From a virus, in IMG/VR virus record IMGVR_UViG_3300038696_000114, positions 1-27,692 of that record: a stretch of DNA of 27,692 nt; one strand, given 5' to 3'. Made by a program: the position numbers and the translations under genes. The notes beneath the pieces were generated by a model, which worked only from the letters and a program-made list of their open reading frames with translations, was not told the DNA's origin and ran no database searches. Every line of letters starts with the position of its first letter. The first letter of the stretch is position 1. Positions 7,948-16,407 of the stretch are shown piece by piece.

Positions 7948-8328
7948 ATGTCAAGCGAAGCAGCCAATCAACAAATTATACGGCTCGAAGCGGCTCGGCG
8001 CGGTATCTGCTTATGGCGGAATAACGTCGGCGCTTGCATGACTGACGAAGGTCGTCAGATACGGTTCGGTCTCGGAAACGATAGTGCTAAACTGAACCGG
8101 GTGTTCAAGTCTAGTGACCTGATTGGTATCACCCCTGTGACTATCACACAGGAAATGGTCGGATCGGTTATCGGACAATTCGTTGCAATCGAAGTGAAAG
8201 CGGATCGGTGGAAACCGAGTGAGAATGATAAAAGATACGTCGCGCAACGGAATTTTGGACGCGAAGTTATCAAACAAGGCGGATATTTCACGTTCGCTCA
8301 GAAACCTGAACATGTGTGGACCCTATGA
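7948..8328 (+). CDS. VRR-NUC domain nuclease
   Basis: 126 aa, essentially one VRR-NUC domain (PD-(D/E)xK superfamily). Visible motifs: E14 in the first helix, WRNNVGA (23-29), SSDLIGITP with D57, IEVKAD with E82-x-K84, and Q100 followed by the GREVIKQGGYF helix. Standalone phage VRR-NUC proteins are structure-specific nucleases, often placed beside helicases; the Holliday-junction activity of the family makes a recombination-intermediate resolvase plausible. AGGGAAACC precedes the ATG. The stop overlaps the next start as ATGA. Confidence 0.9.
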   Translation: MSSEAANQQIIRLEAARRGICLWRNNVGACMTDEGRQIRFGLGNDSAKLNRVFKSSDLIGITPVTITQEMVGSVIGQFVAIEVKADRWKPSENDKRYVAQRNFGREVIKQGGYFTFAQKPEHVWTL

Positions 8329-8579
8329 TACACCGACAAGTTAGACTGACTGCCGAACAACGCCGTGAACAAATTATCCGCACAGGTATAATCATTGCGA
8401 ATTTACTCGGCGTTACAAAAGTAACTCACCGAGCAATCCGGGACCAGATTAACGATCTCACGCTAAGTGGTGTGAAGCATCATTTCGCGTCTAAGAAAAT
8501 CCTCATTCAAGCGATTGTCGATCACGATAATTGCCCGGAAGATGTGAAAACCGAAGCGAAACAACTCGGTTTAATTTAA
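8325..8579 (+). CDS. Small TetR-type HTH protein lacking a ligand domain
   Basis: 84 aa. Residues ~13-62 read as a TetR N-terminal DNA-binding domain: REQIIRTGIIIANLLGV, THRAIRDQI, then SGVKHHFASKKILIQAI, where the family has xxxYYHFxSKxxLxxA. Only the HTH plus a short helix is present, against about 200 aa for normal TetR repressors. I chose ATG 8325 (ATGA overlap with the nuclease) over an in-frame GTG at 8316. It is probably a phage regulator or DNA-binding accessory of the neighbouring nuclease/methylase genes. Confidence 0.75.
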   Translation: MIHRQVRLTAEQRREQIIRTGIIIANLLGVTKVTHRAIRDQINDLTLSGVKHHFASKKILIQAIVDHDNCPEDVKTEAKQLGLI

Positions 8580-8580
8580 G

Positions 8581-9255
8581 ATGTTGCGACTCTGCGACGT
8601 GCGCGACGGCTTGCTCGAATTAAGGGATGGATCGGTAAACCTGATTGTTTGCGATCCACCGTATAAGAATATCAGCGGCGGGAAAGGTAAACCCGGCGAT
8701 GGATCACCACAGGGGAATATAGGTCCGAACGACGGTAACGCTGGATTGTTATACAATAACATCGAGCCGTATGAATACGCGCATGACCTATACCGGGTCT
8801 TAGCGGATCGGTCGCATTGTTACATGATGAGTAATTTCATGTCGGTTGATCTGATCCGGTCTGATTTTGAACGGGTCGGTTTTAAGACGCACCGTTATCT
8901 GATCTGGCGCAAAGGGAATAAAACCCCGTCGCAGTATTACATGAATGATTTCGAGTATATCATTTTCATGCGTAAGGGTCGAGCGCGTCCCGTCAACGAT
9001 CCGTCCATTGCGTCTATCATTGATATTCCCGGCGACAGTCCGTCCGATAAACAACACCCGAACCAGAAACCTATCGCGCTGATGCGACTGTTAATCGAGC
9101 AATCGTCCGAGCCGGGTGATCTAATCCTTGACCCTTTTATGGGTGGGGGTTCAACAGGGATTGCGGCTCACGCCACGGGTCGGAATTTCATCGGCTTCGA
9201 GATTGACCCTAAGCATTACATAACGGCCTGTAATCGTATCGGTGTCATGCCGTGA
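8581..9255 (+). CDS. Beta-class DNA methyltransferase (N6-adenine or N4-cytosine)
   Basis: 224 aa. Motif order is that of beta-class amino-methyltransferases: catalytic motif IV DPPYKN (25-30) first, and the AdoMet-binding motif I DPFMGGGSTG (184-193) near the C-terminus, preceded by HPNQKP (159-164) and followed by FIGFEID. It lacks the extra C-terminal domain of the alphaproteobacterial CcrM (~350 aa), so the CcrM target GANTC cannot be assumed. No restriction endonuclease partner is seen, which points to an orphan methylase for protection from restriction or for regulation. It starts one base after the TetR-like gene and overlaps the primase start by 4 bp. Confidence 0.9.
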   Translation: MLRLCDVRDGLLELRDGSVNLIVCDPPYKNISGGKGKPGDGSPQGNIGPNDGNAGLLYNNIEPYEYAHDLYRVLADRSHCYMMSNFMSVDLIRSDFERVGFKTHRYLIWRKGNKTPSQYYMNDFEYIIFMRKGRARPVNDPSIASIIDIPGDSPSDKQHPNQKPIALMRLLIEQSSEPGDLILDPFMGGGSTGIAAHATGRNFIGFEIDPKHYITACNRIGVMP

Positions 9256-11474
9256 TACCAGCCGGACTCCCACCACAATTTGTAAACTGGCGTATTGAGA
9301 ACAATACGAAAGTTCCCTGCGCGCCTGACGGTCGTAAGATCAATCCGCATGAGCCGGGTTACTGGATGACCTATGAGCAAGCGGCTCAATACGGACAGGT
9401 CGGTTTCGTGCTGACCGCGAACGATCCATGGTGGTTCATTGATCTCGATAAATGCGGTGACGGAACCGCCGAAGGATGGTCTGCCGAAGCCCTCGCTGTG
9501 TGGCAATCATTCCCCGGCGCGTATGGTGAGGTTAGTCAGTCGAACAAAGGTCTGCATATTATCGGACAGGCTGATATATCGAAACTGGTGGACCGCCATA
9601 ATCGGTGGGACGGGTGGAAAGAATTTTACGTCAAGGATCGGTTCATTGCGCTCGGTCACGGGTTTGAACAGATCGGCACACCACAACCGATCCCGGATCA
9701 TACCAATCTGTTGCTCAAATGGGTTCCTGAGCGCGAATATCTCGGTGATCTACCGGATGGTGTCGATCCGTCTTATACAGGCCCACAGGACGACGACAGA
9801 CTGATCCAGATGATGTTAAGATCGGTCAATGCGAAAGCCGCGTTCGGTCAAGGGATCACCATCGCGCAGTTATGGAACGCGGACGTGACGGCTCTGTGTC
9901 AGAATTTCCCGGATGAGGACGGCGGATATGATGCGTCTCGTGCGGATCAAGCCCTCGCCTGTCACCTCGCGTTCTGGACAGGTAAAGACATGCCACGGAT
10001 AGATCGTCTGTTTCGACGGTCCTCATTATTCCGGGAGAAATGGGAGCGGGACGATTACCGTCGCAATACGGTCCAAAACGCAGCCCGTCTGACCACATCG
10101 GTTTTCAATTCACCACCGCCAGATAAAACAAAGGCTCAGTCAGTGGCGGTCGGTAACGGCGCTGTGAGTGAGGTTCTACTATTCATCCCGGAAATGATCG
10201 AGCATTTCAAAGGCTGTGTTTACGTGCGGGATTATCACAAGGTTCTGATCCCTGATGGATCACTCTTAAAACCGGAACAGTTCAACGCGACGTATGGGGG
10301 TCATGTTTTTACAATGACGCCTGACGGAACGAAACCGACGAAGAAAGCGTTCGAGGCGTTCACTGAAAATATGGTCCATAAATTTCCGTCAGCGATCAGC
10401 GCGCGGCTTGCACCGATGGAACTGTTCGGCGCAATTAAGGATGGTCGTGTGAATATCTACGTCGCGCCAGATTACGAGGACATTCAGGGTGATGTGTCTA
10501 TGTTCACAGTGCTGGTCGAGAAATTATACCCGGACGCACGAGATAGGGCTATAATCCTATCGTATATGGCCGCTATCGTTCAATACCCCGGCGTTAAATT
10601 CCGGTGGTGTCCGGTCACGCAAGGTATTCCCGGTAACGGTAAGACGACACTCGCGGAATGTCTCAAATTCGCAATCGGTCGGCGGTATGGGTATTCACCC
10701 CGGTCATCACAATTAGGTGGTCAGTTCAACGGATATATCGAACATCGATTACTCATTGCGCTCGATGAGTTTCACATGAACGGTCGGCGTATGGTTCTCG
10801 ATGAGTTGAAACCGTTCATTACGGATCGGGAAGTCGAGCGTGAAAGTAAGGGTGTGGACGGCTCGATGATCGAGAACTTAGCGAATTGGTTCGCCACAAC
10901 GAACTATTTCGATGCGGTGCTAACCTCGATTGGAGATAGGCGTTACGCTGTATTCTTCACACCGCATGAATCGCCAGATGATCTTATCGCGGACGGTCTT
11001 ACGTCTGTATTTTTCAATGACCTGTATAAGTGGTTAGAGGACGGTAAGGGATTTGAAATGGTGGCTCATTACCTAAAGACATATATGATTCCGCCTGAGT
11101 TCGACCCGTCTGGTCTCTGTAACCGCGCACCGAAAACAACCGCAACTGATCGAGCCGTCGAACTATCACGCGGCGTGATCGAGCAAGAAATACTCGACAT
11201 GGTGGATAGTAAAATGATGGGGTTCAAAGGGGGGTGGATCAATGACATTATGTTACGTGAGGAATTGAAACACCGTAACCAACGTCATTTACCGCCTGTT
11301 AAGATGGGACTTATCCTATCCGAACTCGGTTATAGTAATCAACATTGGGATAAAGGCCGATCACCGCGTGTCGTCATTCACAATGGAGACCGCACATATC
11401 CCGTTCTCTGGTATAAAGGTGACGCCAGCGATCTGACACCGGAAGATTACCTCGCCGCACAGGGTCTCGGCTAA
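9252..11474 (+). CDS. Primase-polymerase/helicase (NrS-1-like PrimPol plus SF3-type ATPase)
   Basis: 740 aa. The N-terminal PrimPol domain has WWFIDLDKC with D64-x-D66 and the SQSNKGLHI motif with H102. A helical domain at ~225-280 (ADQALACHLAFWTG, LFRRSSLFREKW) matches that seen in NrS-1 phage polymerase-type proteins. The C-terminal half is a helicase ATPase: Walker A GIPGNGKTT (458-466), Walker B LLIALDEFH (500-508), and an Asn-type sensor segment NWFATTNY near 551. It would synthesise primers and unwind the fork, complementing the PolB on the other strand. GTG at 9252 overlaps the methylase stop (GTGA). A GGACTC sits at codons 4-6. Confidence 0.9.
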   Translation: MIPAGLPPQFVNWRIENNTKVPCAPDGRKINPHEPGYWMTYEQAAQYGQVGFVLTANDPWWFIDLDKCGDGTAEGWSAEALAVWQSFPGAYGEVSQSNKGLHIIGQADISKLVDRHNRWDGWKEFYVKDRFIALGHGFEQIGTPQPIPDHTNLLLKWVPEREYLGDLPDGVDPSYTGPQDDDRLIQMMLRSVNAKAAFGQGITIAQLWNADVTALCQNFPDEDGGYDASRADQALACHLAFWTGKDMPRIDRLFRRSSLFREKWERDDYRRNTVQNAARLTTSVFNSPPPDKTKAQSVAVGNGAVSEVLLFIPEMIEHFKGCVYVRDYHKVLIPDGSLLKPEQFNATYGGHVFTMTPDGTKPTKKAFEAFTENMVHKFPSAISARLAPMELFGAIKDGRVNIYVAPDYEDIQGDVSMFTVLVEKLYPDARDRAIILSYMAAIVQYPGVKFRWCPVTQGIPGNGKTTLAECLKFAIGRRYGYSPRSSQLGGQFNGYIEHRLLIALDEFHMNGRRMVLDELKPFITDREVERESKGVDGSMIENLANWFATTNYFDAVLTSIGDRRYAVFFTPHESPDDLIADGLTSVFFNDLYKWLEDGKGFEMVAHYLKTYMIPPEFDPSGLCNRAPKTTATDRAVELSRGVIEQEILDMVDSKMMGFKGGWINDIMLREELKHRNQRHLPPVKMGLILSELGYSNQHWDKGRSPRVVIHNGDRTYPVLWYKGDASDLTPEDYLAAQGLG

Positions 11475-11546
11475 CCCTTGCCTGTCACTGTGATTATCTG
11501 TAAGGACGTTACTGAATAACATCTTTATTCTGGATAGGAGCGAGTC
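11475..11546 (+). promoter_or_regulatory. Gap before the tail-fibre block, probable late promoter/leader
   Basis: 72 bp between the primase gene and the first tail gene, where transcription class probably changes. No clean sigma70 promoter is visible. AGGAG lies about 8 nt before the ATG, and GAGTC (11542-11546) abuts the ATG at 11547. Confidence 0.3.
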
Positions 11547-11912
11547 ATGAATCGAATTGATGGTTCAGGTAGGCATCATTTCGGCGCGACACGCGGACGG
11601 GATTGGCTCGGAACTTTAGAAATTGAAGCGGATATGTCCGCCGATATTTTTGAAGGACAGGTGCGGTTATATCCAGATGCGACGGGTGCGGCGATACTGA
11701 CAATGACGGTTGATACTCCGGTTTTTTCCGGGGGGATAACCATAGTGAAGTTTTCGATCACAGATGCTGATCTTGAAAGCGGTGATGTGCCAGCGACGAC
11801 TCTCGGTAAGGATTTAACACTTTACTATGACATTCAGCGAACGTCTGGTGGTCTGAAAACCAATTTCCTATACGGTAAGTTCATCATCTACGGACAGGTC
11901 ACAGTATCATGA
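11547..11912 (+). CDS. Small beta-rich tail/baseplate protein
   Basis: 121 aa. It opens with HFGATRGRDWLGTLEIEADMS and continues in alternating hydrophobic strands to LYGKFIIYGQVTVS. This is the shape of the short beta-sandwich proteins or domains (BppU N-terminal type) that sit just upstream of fibre genes in many phages and attach fibres to the baseplate. The start is well supported by AGGAG; the stop overlaps the fibre gene start (ATGA). The specific role is inference from fold pattern and position. Confidence 0.65.
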   Translation: MNRIDGSGRHHFGATRGRDWLGTLEIEADMSADIFEGQVRLYPDATGAAILTMTVDTPVFSGGITIVKFSITDADLESGDVPATTLGKDLTLYYDIQRTSGGLKTNFLYGKFIIYGQVTVS

Positions 11913-14206
11913 CGATTTCAGTTACAGTTTCAACGAATGTTGTCCGGGTTGGTGTCAATGAAAACAGGGTGACGATCCGTCCGCAAGTTGCCTATGATTT
12001 CAATGTGTTCACGGCGGCGCTGACGACAGAAGTCGCGGCGGCGGCAGTATCAGCGGCTAATTCTGAGGCGTCTAATGTTGACGCGGCGGCGGAAGCGGCG
12101 GCTGCTGTAGCGAGCGCGATCACGGCGAGCGGTCATGCAACAACGGCGGCGACGGAAGCGGCCAGCGCAGCGGCCAATTCGTCCGGTCAGAACATGGCGG
12201 GGATTGCAGAGACGTTCACTTACACAATAGTCGATCAAGCGATCCTTGATGCAAGCGAGAGCGATAATCCAAACTGGATTTACCAAACTTTTACAGCGCA
12301 ACCGCCTAAACTCATGGCTCTAATGGCGGAAAGTGACGCGGTTTATATTCACGATCTAACCCATTTTGAAGCCGCGCTATTTCGGACATATGATTTCACG
12401 GGCTTCACAATCACGTCAATAGACGCGAAAAACGGGCAGATAATTGTCGGCACAACGACGGGCGCAGTTGTTCTAAATCTTGCCACGGGTCAAGATGATG
12501 TCGCGCTGACTTACACGACGGCCACAACGCCTGCGATTGTTAATAATTCCGTCAACTCCGTTGCCATGCACCTCGACCCGCAAGCACCATTCGATCCGAT
12601 TACGAAGATGAGGACGCCTACCGTGTGGGTATCGACTGACGGCGGCTTGTCTCGGATCAATTATGACGGGACGGTTGATAGCGAGACAATCAGCAATCCG
12701 TTGGGAAAAGTAATTGTTGATGAAAAATGTAACACGGTTTTTGTCATGGATTATTTCAATCTATTTTCCGGCATTGATTTAGACGACAGCTTGGGTCGCT
12801 CTGCCGCGAGTTTACGGCAAACGGGTGCGAGTGGATGGTCTACGATTGGTGCTATATCATCCGGTGCGGAAATACAGACGTTGTATAGTTCGGGCGATGA
12901 TCCTGAGATGTGCCTCGGCGCTTTCGAGATTGACGACGTGGAGCATGGCGTTTCCTTTATAAAATATAATCCCGCTGATCCAGCGGGAAGCCCAGTCGCG
13001 GACGCGACCGCTACTTACTCATCTGGATGGTATAACGGCGGGATCAAAGGCGCTTGGCTTTCGGACACGGTTGCTGAGACGATTTCGGATGCTACGTCTG
13101 ATACCGACGCTGACCGATCCTACAATGACAATCCGCTCCCAGTCGTCGGATCACTGACGAAAGCGCCTGTCGCAACGGGTAGCGAGCTGATGGCTTATTC
13201 GGGTTTCTCAGCGACAGATTACCTAGAGCAAGCCTACAATTCGGATTTGGACTTCGGGACGGGGGATTTTGATATTAGTGGTTGGTTTAAGGCGCTCTCA
13301 ACGTCGAGCGGGTATCTGTTTTCACGGCAGGATAAAAACACGGGATCAGGTTACGGGACAGGCACAGCCCAATTTGCGTATTGGGATAAAACATCAAAAT
13401 ATCTAGCGTATTGGGATAACGGCGCGTGGTTATTTAGCAACACCACAGCCATATTGGACGGGTGGAACAGTTATCGTTATGTTAGGATTGGGACGACGCT
13501 TAATTGTTACATTAATGGAAAAATCGCGGGAACAAAGTCATCTAGTGTTGACTATAGTAATGCGAGCGCAGTTTTAATGGTCGGTGGATATTATCATAAC
13601 AGCACGCAGAAGGTTCTAGGCACAGGCGTCCCACTGTCACAACTGCATTTCTCAGATAAACCGTTCACCGATGAGCAAATCGCCCACGCATATAACACCG
13701 AAAAACGGATGTTCGAACCCGGCGCTAAGGTCACGACGCAGGATGCGACTGTTCAAGTCACGGGCCTTGATTATGACGCTCACACGGTCTTGCATTACGT
13801 CGGACAGACGAACGGTTACAACGTCTTTAAAGACCTTGTGAATATCTCTTATGTCGAGACAGACAGCCCGAACGGTATCGCCGCGCACAAAGGCTATATC
13901 GCGGCGGCTGACACGACCACAATCGACATAACATCACCCGCGATCAATCTGCGAGCGGAGCAGATCATTTCGCCTCCGAACCTAACAAGACTTCCTAATG
14001 TAGACTGGACAGGGGACGGCGCGCAAACTATTTTCGCCCTCCCTCCGGGCTTGAAGGCTATCGAAGTGTTCGATGAAACTGCTCGGCGCATCCCCGGCGA
14101 GGGCGAAGATTATGAGCAAAAGAAGGACTCTTTTATCTGGTCACTGATCTTCGCCGTCGCACCCGCAGACGGTAATGTAGTTTCCGCTCAGGTCGAAAGG
14201 ACATAA
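11909..14206 (+). CDS. Tail fibre protein with coiled coil and LamG-like domain
   Basis: 765 aa. A short beta N-terminus is followed by an Ala/Ser-rich heptad-like stretch (residues ~38-95), typical of trimeric fibre shafts. Residues ~110-300 contain repeated GGLSRINYDG- and IVVGTTTGAVVLNL-type strands that look like beta-propeller blades. Residues ~435-600 form a concanavalin/LamG-like module (DFGTGDFDISGWFKAL, WNSYRYVRIGTTLNCYING, LSQLHFSDKPFTDEQIAHAY), a carbohydrate-binding fold. A further beta region follows. The LamG module probably binds a host surface glycan. Start coupled to the previous gene by ATGA. Confidence 0.85.
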   Translation: MTISVTVSTNVVRVGVNENRVTIRPQVAYDFNVFTAALTTEVAAAAVSAANSEASNVDAAAEAAAAVASAITASGHATTAATEAASAAANSSGQNMAGIAETFTYTIVDQAILDASESDNPNWIYQTFTAQPPKLMALMAESDAVYIHDLTHFEAALFRTYDFTGFTITSIDAKNGQIIVGTTTGAVVLNLATGQDDVALTYTTATTPAIVNNSVNSVAMHLDPQAPFDPITKMRTPTVWVSTDGGLSRINYDGTVDSETISNPLGKVIVDEKCNTVFVMDYFNLFSGIDLDDSLGRSAASLRQTGASGWSTIGAISSGAEIQTLYSSGDDPEMCLGAFEIDDVEHGVSFIKYNPADPAGSPVADATATYSSGWYNGGIKGAWLSDTVAETISDATSDTDADRSYNDNPLPVVGSLTKAPVATGSELMAYSGFSATDYLEQAYNSDLDFGTGDFDISGWFKALSTSSGYLFSRQDKNTGSGYGTGTAQFAYWDKTSKYLAYWDNGAWLFSNTTAILDGWNSYRYVRIGTTLNCYINGKIAGTKSSSVDYSNASAVLMVGGYYHNSTQKVLGTGVPLSQLHFSDKPFTDEQIAHAYNTEKRMFEPGAKVTTQDATVQVTGLDYDAHTVLHYVGQTNGYNVFKDLVNISYVETDSPNGIAAHKGYIAAADTTTIDITSPAINLRAEQIISPPNLTRLPNVDWTGDGAQTIFALPPGLKAIEVFDETARRIPGEGEDYEQKKDSFIWSLIFAVAPADGNVVSAQVERT

Positions 14207-14208
14207 TT

Positions 14209-14736
14209 ATGCACGACGATCAAATTCTAACAGACCTTGGATTGAATAAGGGTCAGCTTCTTAAAGACGGTAGCGCGCTGAGCGTTCGCCAAGTCCGGCA
14301 GCGAATCCAACGCTACACGGAAAGCAAATGGCCTTGGCTTGACCAACAAAATACACCTGATGAGTTCAACGCATGGAAATTAGCAAACCAAACCAACGTC
14401 GGCGCGGCTTTGCAGTTCATGGTGTTTAACCAGCAACTTGCTGATTATCGCGCAGCGGTCACACGCCTTGAACGGTGTAAAATCGCGGACGGTCAAGCGG
14501 AGATAACTGAGGAACAAGAGACGGGTAAAATTGATCCTGAGACTGTGGTTATCCAACAGTTTGTTGAAGCCTTGGACGCCACGATTGAAGTCGATACTTA
14601 TGATCCTGAAACGGGCGAAAGCACCGGAACGGAGACTGTGACTAACCCGCTTATTGTCACGGATGAAGTCGAGCGCGGCGCGGCGTCAGCGGTTATTTTC
14701 AACACGCCGGATGCGGTTAAGACGTTCGGTGACTAA
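14209..14736 (+). CDS. Hypothetical tail-region protein
   Basis: 175 aa, mostly helical N-terminal half (QVRQRIQRYTESKWPWL, ALQFMVFNQQLADYRAAVTRLE) and acidic C-terminal half with DTYDPETGESTGTETVTNP. I do not recognise a named family. Two bases separate its ATG from the fibre gene stop. Proteins in this slot are often fibre-assembly chaperones or small fibre accessory proteins; that is positional inference only. Confidence 0.6.
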   Translation: MHDDQILTDLGLNKGQLLKDGSALSVRQVRQRIQRYTESKWPWLDQQNTPDEFNAWKLANQTNVGAALQFMVFNQQLADYRAAVTRLERCKIADGQAEITEEQETGKIDPETVVIQQFVEALDATIEVDTYDPETGESTGTETVTNPLIVTDEVERGAASAVIFNTPDAVKTFGD

Positions 14737-14738
14737 CC

Positions 14739-15104
14739 GTGGACCGTCTCGTTACATGGACGGGTTTTGATCCTATTGCGTCAACACGTAAGCGTTACGT
14801 GGTGACACGTCCGGCTGTGTGGGAGATTGGCCGCAAAGGGTCGGGCAAGCCTGAAATAATCCCCGTGGGCTTCGAGTTCGACTTCTCTGTCCCGCGATTG
14901 CTGGAATGGCTCGTTGACCCGCATGATGCGGACAATCTAGCAGCGGCGGCGCTCCACGATTGGCTCTTGGACGACGGATATGACCGTCCTTTTTCTGCGA
15001 GTGAGTTCCGGCGCGTTCTGGTCGCGCGTGGCGTGAAATCCGCGAAAGCGTGGGTTAAGTATTTTGCGGTGCTATTCTGGACGATCACAGTGGGGAGTAA
15101 ATGA
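14739..15104 (+). CDS. DUF1353 family phage protein
   Basis: 121 aa. It carries the family pattern: IIPVGFEFDFSVPR (residues ~40-53), then a proline/histidine segment DPHDADNLAAAALHDWLLDDG, ending in a hydrophobic helix WVKYFAVLFWTITVG. DUF1353 proteins are common beside phage tail and lysis genes and have no settled function; the conserved HDWL suggests a metal or catalytic site. GTG start at 14739, two bases after the previous stop. The stop overlaps the next gene (ATGA). Confidence 0.85.
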   Translation: MDRLVTWTGFDPIASTRKRYVVTRPAVWEIGRKGSGKPEIIPVGFEFDFSVPRLLEWLVDPHDADNLAAAALHDWLLDDGYDRPFSASEFRRVLVARGVKSAKAWVKYFAVLFWTITVGSK

Positions 15105-15340
15105 TGGAAATGGGCGTCACAATACCTCTCGCTTGGTTCCTATCCGGGATCGGTTCGCTTTGTGTCGTCATTGGCGTCATGGCGAAAGCGATTTTATCTA
15201 TCCAAGAGGCGCGCATTGCGGAAGCCAACAAACGGACGCAGTATGCCCGCGAGGACGCCAAGACGGTCTCCGACGCGCTGAACCAAAACACGACGGCCTT
15301 GAATAACATTGTCACGGCCATTCAAATTAGGAGCAACTAA
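15101..15340 (+). CDS. Small one-TM protein with cytoplasmic helix, holin-like candidate
   Basis: 79 aa. One N-terminal membrane span (residues ~8-30, IPLAWFLSGIGSLCVVIGVMA), then a charged coiled-coil-like helix (EARIAEANKRTQYAREDAK to the end). This layout resembles XhlA-type holin-associated or membrane-anchored lysis proteins. Start may be ATG 15101 or ATG 15104; GGGGAG is just upstream. It opens the run of membrane genes that leads to the endolysin. Confidence 0.65.
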   Translation: MMEMGVTIPLAWFLSGIGSLCVVIGVMAKAILSIQEARIAEANKRTQYAREDAKTVSDALNQNTTALNNIVTAIQIRSN

Positions 15341-15523
15341 ATGTTCCGCAGGAAACCAAAAGCGGTTCATCTTACAGAAGCCGAATTGGACGCTATGGCT
15401 TTCTTGAAAGACGAAGCTGTGAAGCGGAATAAAAAGGCGTCGGATCGTGCTTTAAAAGAACTAAGCGCTTTTACTGATCTCGGTGAATATCTCCATATCC
15501 CAAAGAAAAAAAGTGGAACGTAA
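15341..15523 (+). CDS. Small charged hypothetical protein
   Basis: 60 aa, Lys-rich and soluble, with LTEAELDAMAFLKDEAVKRNKKASDRALKE split by no membrane segment. Well-placed AGGAG seven nt before the ATG, and TAATG overlap with the following membrane gene. No family recognised; membership of the lysis-region operon is the main support. Confidence 0.6.
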   Translation: MFRRKPKAVHLTEAELDAMAFLKDEAVKRNKKASDRALKELSAFTDLGEYLHIPKKKSGT

Positions 15524-15954
15524 TGGCTAGTTTCTTGGACCCGCAATCTCTTGTCAGTGGAGCGTATCTAGCTGAGGCGTCGGGGTGGATCACAGGCTTT
15601 ACTATGGTGGCCGTCCGTATGTATTTTTCTGCGAAAAAGGGTAAAAGTATCAGAAAGATACTTGATATTCGCGTTGGACGGTTTGCGGGCGGGCTTGGTC
15701 TTTTATTGCTTCTTGGATTTATCAATCGCACCCGATGGTGGGGCGTCCATAGTTTTTCAGACAAGACTTACTTTTTGACGGATTACATAGTGGCCGCGAT
15801 CAGTTTACTCCATTGTGTTGCGCTCTACATTATCGTCAAGAATATGAACGGAAAAGAGGATGAATGGTTCGGCGTTCCTAATTCACATATCCTTTTGGTA
15901 GTCTGTGTCGTCGCGTTCTTTGTTTCTACGTCGTATTACGCATGGGCGTGGTAA
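15523..15954 (+). CDS. Membrane protein with three predicted TM segments
   Basis: 143 aa. Hydrophobic segments at ~56-67 (FAGGLGLLLLLGF), ~84-104 (TDYIVAAISLLHCVALYIIV) and ~119-138 (SHILLVVCVVAFFVSTSYY); an amphipathic stretch lies at ~18-34. TAATG overlap on both sides places it in the same transcript. It could be a holin or a holin-like membrane protein; the length and topology fit but no family motif is seen. Confidence 0.65.
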   Translation: MASFLDPQSLVSGAYLAEASGWITGFTMVAVRMYFSAKKGKSIRKILDIRVGRFAGGLGLLLLLGFINRTRWWGVHSFSDKTYFLTDYIVAAISLLHCVALYIIVKNMNGKEDEWFGVPNSHILLVVCVVAFFVSTSYYAWAW

Positions 15955-16193
15955 TGCGGGCGCTCGTCGTCCTATTCGCGGCGCTGACAGCTTGCGCGTC
16001 CACAGATTACACACTGCCTCCCTGTGACCCGCTCCCAGACCTTGCCTGTATGGAATGGGGTTTGGTTGACGCGGGCAAGAATGGCGGAATGTGGTTGATC
16101 CCGGTCTGTCTTTTATGGGAAAGTGAACGGGGCGGGACGATCTTACCAAGCCGATCTATGCTTCTCGGCTTGAGATATTGTATAACGGTATAA
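15954..16193 (+). CDS. Small lipoprotein
   Basis: 79 aa from the ATG that overlaps the previous stop (TAATG). The N-terminus MRALVVLFAALTACAST is a clean lipoprotein signal with lipobox LTAC, giving a mature lipidated Cys. The following residues (TDYTLPPCDPLPDLACMEW) are proline- and cysteine-containing. Such short lipoproteins in lysis cassettes are usually o-spanins, but a better o-spanin is present at 17164-17538, so this one may be an outer-membrane or periplasmic exclusion factor. The last ~25 residues are atypical. Confidence 0.6.
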   Translation: MRALVVLFAALTACASTDYTLPPCDPLPDLACMEWGLVDAGKNGGMWLIPVCLLWESERGGTILPSRSMLLGLRYCITV

Positions 16194-16211
16194 TCTCTGA
16201 TAGTCACAGGT

Positions 16212-16403
16212 ATGGCTCTACAGATTATTACATCGCTATTTCTAGTATTCTTTATGTTAGCGGGCGCTGGTTTAAGTGTGTTCTTCTTTAAACTAGGAAA
16301 CTCAGATTGGTGGGATGAGTGGACAATTGCCGTATTTGCTCTTGGCTCTTATTGTGCAATAACCAGTTTACTTTGCGTCTTTGCACTATTTAACATTTGG
16401 TGA
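16212..16403 (+). CDS. Two-TM membrane protein, holin candidate
   Basis: 63 aa with two membrane spans (~5-27 and ~38-60) separated by the short charged loop KLGNSDWWDEW. Size and topology are those of class II holins or antiholins, and the gene directly precedes the endolysin (4-nt gap). The Shine-Dalgarno before the ATG is weak (ACAGG). Best holin candidate of the membrane proteins in this cassette, by position. Confidence 0.65.
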   Translation: MALQIITSLFLVFFMLAGAGLSVFFFKLGNSDWWDEWTIAVFALGSYCAITSLLCVFALFNIW

Positions 16404-16407
16404 TCTT

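Noticed and set aside
13700-13730. GTTCGAACCC sequence resembling a tRNA T-loop
   Set aside because: It lies inside the fibre gene and I cannot find matching acceptor or anticodon stems. No tRNA was found in the window.
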